A stretch of 17,430 nucleotides of DNA, taken from positions 1-17,430 of the forward strand of contig CAIOHM010000488.1 of assembly GCA_903858055.1 (NCBI GenBank), given 5' to 3'. The position numbers were made by a program, and so were the translations under genes. This DNA comes from an uncultured delta proteobacterium. Its GTDB lineage: Bacteria > Myxococcota_A > Polyangia > Polyangiales > Polyangiaceae. Below the pieces are notes generated by a model, which saw only the letters and a list, made by a program, of their open reading frames with translations, was not told the DNA's origin and made no database searches. This document shows, in pieces, positions 14,593 through 17,430 of the stretch (the stretch's first letter is position 1; every line of letters begins with the position of its first letter).

Positions 14593-15951
14593 TCAGCGGA
14601 GCGCGATGGTGGCCGCGGTGAAGGCCGAGCGGCGCTGAAGGTCGGCGAGCACCCAGCGGTTCCAGCGTAGGCCCTCGCAGGTGGCGCGCGAGTTCCTGGC
14701 GGCGACGCAGCTTGCGACGAGGGTCGGCGCGAAGGGGCCGAGCGCCTCGTGTCCCTCGGTGCAGGCGCCCGTGAGCGCGTCGAAGCTTGCGCCAAGGGGG
14801 CAAGCGCCGGCACCTCGAAGCGCCAGGGCCGCGGCCGTGGGCCACACGCTCGACTTGCCGAATGCACCAAGCTTGAGGTTCACGGATTGCGCCACCATGG
14901 CGCGCGTGAACGGCCCATGCACCTCGGTCGCAGAGGCGCACACGGCGGCGCCGCTCGGGAGGGAAAGGCTCGCGAAGCCCGGCAGGCACCGCGGCGCGAG
15001 CGGCTTCACGCCCCCGGTCGCGGGGTCCGTGCGGTGAGGCGGCATCGACGCGCAGCGCGAGACCTCGCAGGCCCATTGCGGGTCGTCGACCGTGAGCGAG
15101 CCGTTGCTCTTCGCGGAGACCGCTTGCCAGGTCGGGAAGACGAAGCTCCGCGCCGCGTTCGGGCGCGTGAAGCCGGTGGCCGGGTAGTCGACGTCGACGG
15201 CGCGACCGTGGAAGGCGTCGAAGCCGGCGACCACGGTGACGGGCGTTCCGCGCGCACCGGCGTCGAAGCCGATGAGGCGGGCGAGCTCGAGGACGTGTTC
15301 GCCGAGCATGCGGTTGCACCCGTGCGAGACGGGACCGCGGAGGAGCGACCAGTAGACGCCGGCTTCGTGGCTCGCGGCGGTGATGGGCCCGTGAAACGCG
15401 ATGCCCGTGCGCACACGACCGTCGGCCTCGCGGTGCTTGCAGACGTATTCCACGAACGGGAACCCGCCGAACGAAGCCTTCTCCGTGGTCGTCGCGCTCA
15501 TGGTCCCGGCGCACGTCGCGTAGGTGCCAGCCTCGACGTTGCGCACCGGGAGCCCCTCTTCCGTGAGCGAGCTCGGGTTGCCCGTGGCGATCGGGTAGAC
15601 GACGGTGACGCGGGTGCGTGCAGGTTGCACGGAGTCGGGCTCGCGGACAGCGTAGAAGGGCAGCGTGCCGGCGAAGGAAGTCGGGAGCAGCCCCGTGACG
15701 CGCGCCGTGTGGCCCGCGAGCGAGACCGTCACCGCGGCGTCGTCGAGGCGCGGGAGGAGTCCTCGGTAGGCCCACACGCCGGTCTCCGAGGTCTTGCGGA
15801 GGAGCTCGTCTTCGCCGACACCGAAGTCGTCTTCGCTTGCGAGCGCGTCGTCGGCCGGGCTCCCGCAGCCCACGCTCGCCGTGGCGAGGAGCGCAAAGGT
15901 CGCGGCGGCGACGGTTCGGCGAGGGGCAGGGAGGCGAAAGACGAAGGGCAT
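14593..15951 (-). CDS. YkuD-type L,D-transpeptidase-like lipoprotein with duplicated C-terminal module
   Basis: A 452-residue protein with a lipobox-like SVGC (Cys29). Residues about 110-250 are the YkuD catalytic domain: HGPITAASHEAGVYW (His187, His195) and SHGCNRM with His210 and the nucleophile Cys212. Members form 3-3 peptidoglycan cross-links or attach proteins to peptidoglycan. The C-terminal 150 residues are cysteine-rich and contain a duplication: module A has Cys322, Cys338, GPF at 346-348 and Trp370; module B has Cys384, Cys397, GPF at 405-407, Cys415, Cys425 and Trp430. Cys-to-GPF spacing is 8 residues in both. These are likely to be small disulfide-rich wall- or substrate-binding units. 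The ATG has a GGAGA ribosome site, and a sigma54-like promoter lies about 36 bases upstream. It is convergent with the rhodanese. Confidence 0.88.
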   Translation of the reverse strand: MPFVFRLPAPRRTVAAATFALLATASVGCGSPADDALASEDDFGVGEDELLRKTSETGVWAYRGLLPRLDDAAVTVSLAGHTARVTGLLPTSFAGTLPFYAVREPDSVQPARTRVTVVYPIATGNPSSLTEEGLPVRNVEAGTYATCAGTMSATTTEKASFGGFPFVEYVCKHREADGRVRTGIAFHGPITAASHEAGVYWSLLRGPVSHGCNRMLGEHVLELARLIGFDAGARGTPVTVVAGFDAFHGRAVDVDYPATGFTRPNAARSFVFPTWQAVSAKSNGSLTVDDPQWACEVSRCASMPPHRTDPATGGVKPLAPRCLPGFASLSLPSGAAVCASATEVHGPFTRAMVAQSVNLKLGAFGKSSVWPTAAALALRGAGACPLGASFDALTGACTEGHEALGPFAPTLVASCVAARNSRATCEGLRWNRWVLADLQRRSAFTAATIALR

Positions 15952-15986
15952 CGGGGTCTCCGGTGGCGGGTGTCGTTGTGTGTAGG

Positions 15987-16002
15987 TGCATGAGGTGTGC
16001 CA
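15987..16002 (-). promoter_or_regulatory. Sigma54-type -24/-12 promoter of the L,D-transpeptidase
   Basis: On the minus strand, reading from 16002, the sequence is TGGCAC-ACCTC-ATGCA. It matches the sigma54 consensus TGGCAC-N5-TTGCA/T with one mismatch and the exact GG-to-GC spacing. Transcription would start near 15976, leaving a 25-base leader that contains the GGAGA ribosome site before the ATG at 15951. A bEBP activator would be needed; none is in the window. Confidence 0.6.
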
Positions 16003-16146
16003 GCCCGGCGCGCGCGTCGGCGAAGCGAATCACCTGAAGAAACCACGTGTTGACGCGCCGGTCGGGGGTGCGGTGGATCGGTCCGTGTCCATCGCCGGTG
16101 CCCCACGGGCGCGGCCGTTCACCACGCGGGGAGGGCGCAGCCCTTG

Positions 16147-16173
16147 CGCAAATACGCATACAGCGTATGTGCG
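16147..16173. promoter_or_regulatory. 27-bp operator-like dyad upstream of the DUF5995-like gene
   Basis: atacgc (16152-16157) and gcgtat (16163-16168) are perfect arms around ataca; the symmetry extends to 16147 and 16173 with one mismatch, so 10 of 11 positions pair. The shape resembles operators of TetR-type repressors. A weak promoter, TTGCGC (16144-16149) with TATGTG (16166-16171) spaced 16, overlaps it, so binding could block transcription toward 16261. Confidence 0.55.
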
Positions 16174-16260
16174 TGGAGTGCATCTCGTCATACGGAGCGT
16201 CCGACGCACGTCGCCGCCGAGGCATTCGACCTTTCGCGCCCGTGCTGCTAGCTGCGGCGC

Positions 16261-17430
16261 ATGGCGCAAGCGATCCCGGTCCTGGCGTTCGCGACGGCCC
16301 CGGCGCCGACGGGCGGCTTCGGGGTGACTCACTTTCGCCGGCTCGTCGAGCGCATGGAGGAGAGCCTCGAAGACCTCACGCGCCGCAACGATCGGCTGGC
16401 AGTCTTTCACCTCACGTACCTCACGTTCTCGAAGCGCGTGCTCGCGGCGCTCGAGGCGGGGCGCTTCGAAGACGCGGCGTGGGCCGGCGACATGTGCTGC
16501 CGCTTCGTGGCGATCTACCTCGCACAGATCGAGCTTTGGCGCGCCGGAGACCCGCGCATTTGCAGGGCCTGGGGCGTCGCCTTGGCGCGGATCGAGGGGG
16601 ATTCGCCGAACGTCATGCAGGCGATGCTCCTCGGCATGAACGCGCACATCAATTACGACCTCGCGTTCTGCACGCTCGGCGCGTGCATCGAGGCGGGCGA
16701 TCTCCCGTGGGTGCTCGCGAGCGACGGCTTTCATGGCGCCCGCGGCGTGCCGACCTCGCGCTACCGTGACTTTTTGCTCATCAACCGCGTCGGTTGGGAG
16801 AGCATCCCGGTCATCCAAGACACGGTGCTGCGGCGGTTCGCTCCGCTCCTGTGGATCGGCAACGTGGCGCTGCGCCCCTGGACGAGCGACTGGGGGCAGC
16901 GCGTGCTCCTCGAGTCGCGCGACGCGGCGTGGGCCAAGACCGTGCTGCTCCTCCACTGCACGAGCGCCGTCGAACGCGACACGATCGCCGCCTTCGTCGA
17001 CCAAGCCGCGGAGCGCTGGGCCGAGCTCATTGGCGCCCTCACGGTGAACCCGCTCGCCTTCGGTGAGGCGATCGCCGCGTGGGAATCACGAGGCACGCGC
17101 CTCGATCCCGCCACGCTCGCGGGGCTCCTCGAGATGATCGCGCGTCGCGTGCCGACCGCGGATCTCATCGCCGATCAGCTCGTGGTCATGGGCGTCGATG
17201 CGGTGCGTGTAGGATGCATTCTCCTCGCGGCTGGTGCGGTGCGCGAGGCGGCGCGCTTCGTCTTTCGGACGCTCCGCGCCGAGCGTTCGCCCGTGCGCGC
17301 GTCCCTGGTGCCGTGGCTCGTGGAAGGCGGTCGTGAGGCAGAGGCTCTCGTCGCGGCGATGGTGGAGCACGGCTTTGGCGCCGACCCGCGGATGCCCGAG
17401 GCGGCCCAGGCTCTCCTGCGCGCAGCGGCG
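16261..17430 (+). CDS. DUF5995-like protein, 3' end outside the window
   Basis: A frame open for 390 codons to the window edge, starting at ATG 16261, with no stop. Residues 1-20 are a loose N-terminus. The recognised part includes RLAVFHLTYLTFSKRVLAALEAG (46-68), where family members have a membrane-like or helical segment, and MLLGMNAHINYDLAF (122-136), the hallmark of DUF5995. The family has no firmly established function. Beyond about residue 265 there is an extra helical, Ala/Leu-rich extension of at least 125 residues that I do not recognise; it may be a repeat domain. No good ribosome site precedes the ATG, and no clearly better start was seen upstream in frame. Codon use is like its neighbours. 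The divergent L,D-transpeptidase and a 27-bp dyad lie upstream. Confidence 0.75.
   Translation, partial: MAQAIPVLAFATAPAPTGGFGVTHFRRLVERMEESLEDLTRRNDRLAVFHLTYLTFSKRVLAALEAGRFEDAAWAGDMCCRFVAIYLAQIELWRAGDPRICRAWGVALARIEGDSPNVMQAMLLGMNAHINYDLAFCTLGACIEAGDLPWVLASDGFHGARGVPTSRYRDFLLINRVGWESIPVIQDTVLRRFAPLLWIGNVALRPWTSDWGQRVLLESRDAAWAKTVLLLHCTSAVERDTIAAFVDQAAERWAELIGALTVNPLAFGEAIAAWESRGTRLDPATLAGLLEMIARRVPTADLIADQLVVMGVDAVRVGCILLAAGAVREAARFVFRTLRAERSPVRASLVPWLVEGGREAEALVAAMVEHGFGADPRMPEAAQALLRAAA

Larger units (their letters stand above)
15952..16260. other. 309-base divergent intergenic region
   Basis: No gene is seen here. The left part holds the sigma54-like promoter of the L,D-transpeptidase (15987-16002, - strand). 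The right part holds the 27-bp dyad (16147-16173), which sits about 90 bases before the DUF5995-like start. Between them (16003-16146) I see no clear promoter, small ORF with a ribosome site, or RNA structure. Confidence 0.6.

Noticed and set aside
1..17430. CRISPR array, tRNA, rRNA, insertion sequence or phage genes
   Set aside because: No repeat-spacer pattern, cloverleaf, transposase-like motif or terminal repeats were seen anywhere in the window.

Overview
The window comes from a very GC-rich genome whose codons mostly end in G or C, so long open frames appear on both strands. Exported lipoproteins with low-complexity Ala/Thr/Pro/Asp-Ala-Gly linkers, sigma54-type -24/-12 elements and a DUF5995-like protein fit a myxobacterium, probably of the Polyangiales. 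That assignment is an inference from style; there is no rRNA or other marker gene in the window.

Region 1 (1-6624, + strand) is one tightly packed run of nine genes with overlaps of 4-11 bases and gaps of at most 33. In order: the end of a CysK-like cysteine synthase, an E1-like ThiF/MoeB adenylyltransferase, a MoaD/ThiS-like sulfur carrier ending in Gly-Gly, a 105-residue protein that looks like an E1 stripped of its ATP site, a CysM-like cysteine synthase, an exported PI-PLC-like phosphodiesterase, a JAMM metalloprotease of the Mec type, and two exported proteins built of repeated two-cysteine modules. CysO, CysM and Mec make cysteine on a protein-bound thiocarboxylate in Mycobacterium tuberculosis. 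The same three parts are here with their activating E1. Sulfur would be loaded on the carrier tail, moved to a serine-derived acceptor by CysM, and cysteine released from the carrier by the JAMM peptidase. The degenerate E1, the lipase and the two-cysteine-module proteins are not part of the known pathway and are the most novel content.

Region 2 (6625-8128, + strand) has an MFS transporter with a perfect 18-bp palindrome just upstream and a strong hairpin just downstream. Region 3 (8173-11249, - strand) has a small lipoprotein, a DUF1275 membrane protein and a SulP anion transporter with a STAS domain. An AT-rich 34-bp dyad (11282-11315) lies between SulP and the divergent region 4.

Region 4 (11431-14530, + strand) holds a lipoprotein with three DsbA-like domains in one chain, a SAM-dependent methyltransferase and a single-domain rhodanese. 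Region 5 has an L,D-transpeptidase-like lipoprotein on the - strand with a well-spaced sigma54-type promoter. It is divergent from a DUF5995-like gene that runs off the right edge. A 27-bp operator-like dyad sits between them. No tRNA, rRNA, CRISPR array, insertion sequence or phage gene was seen.
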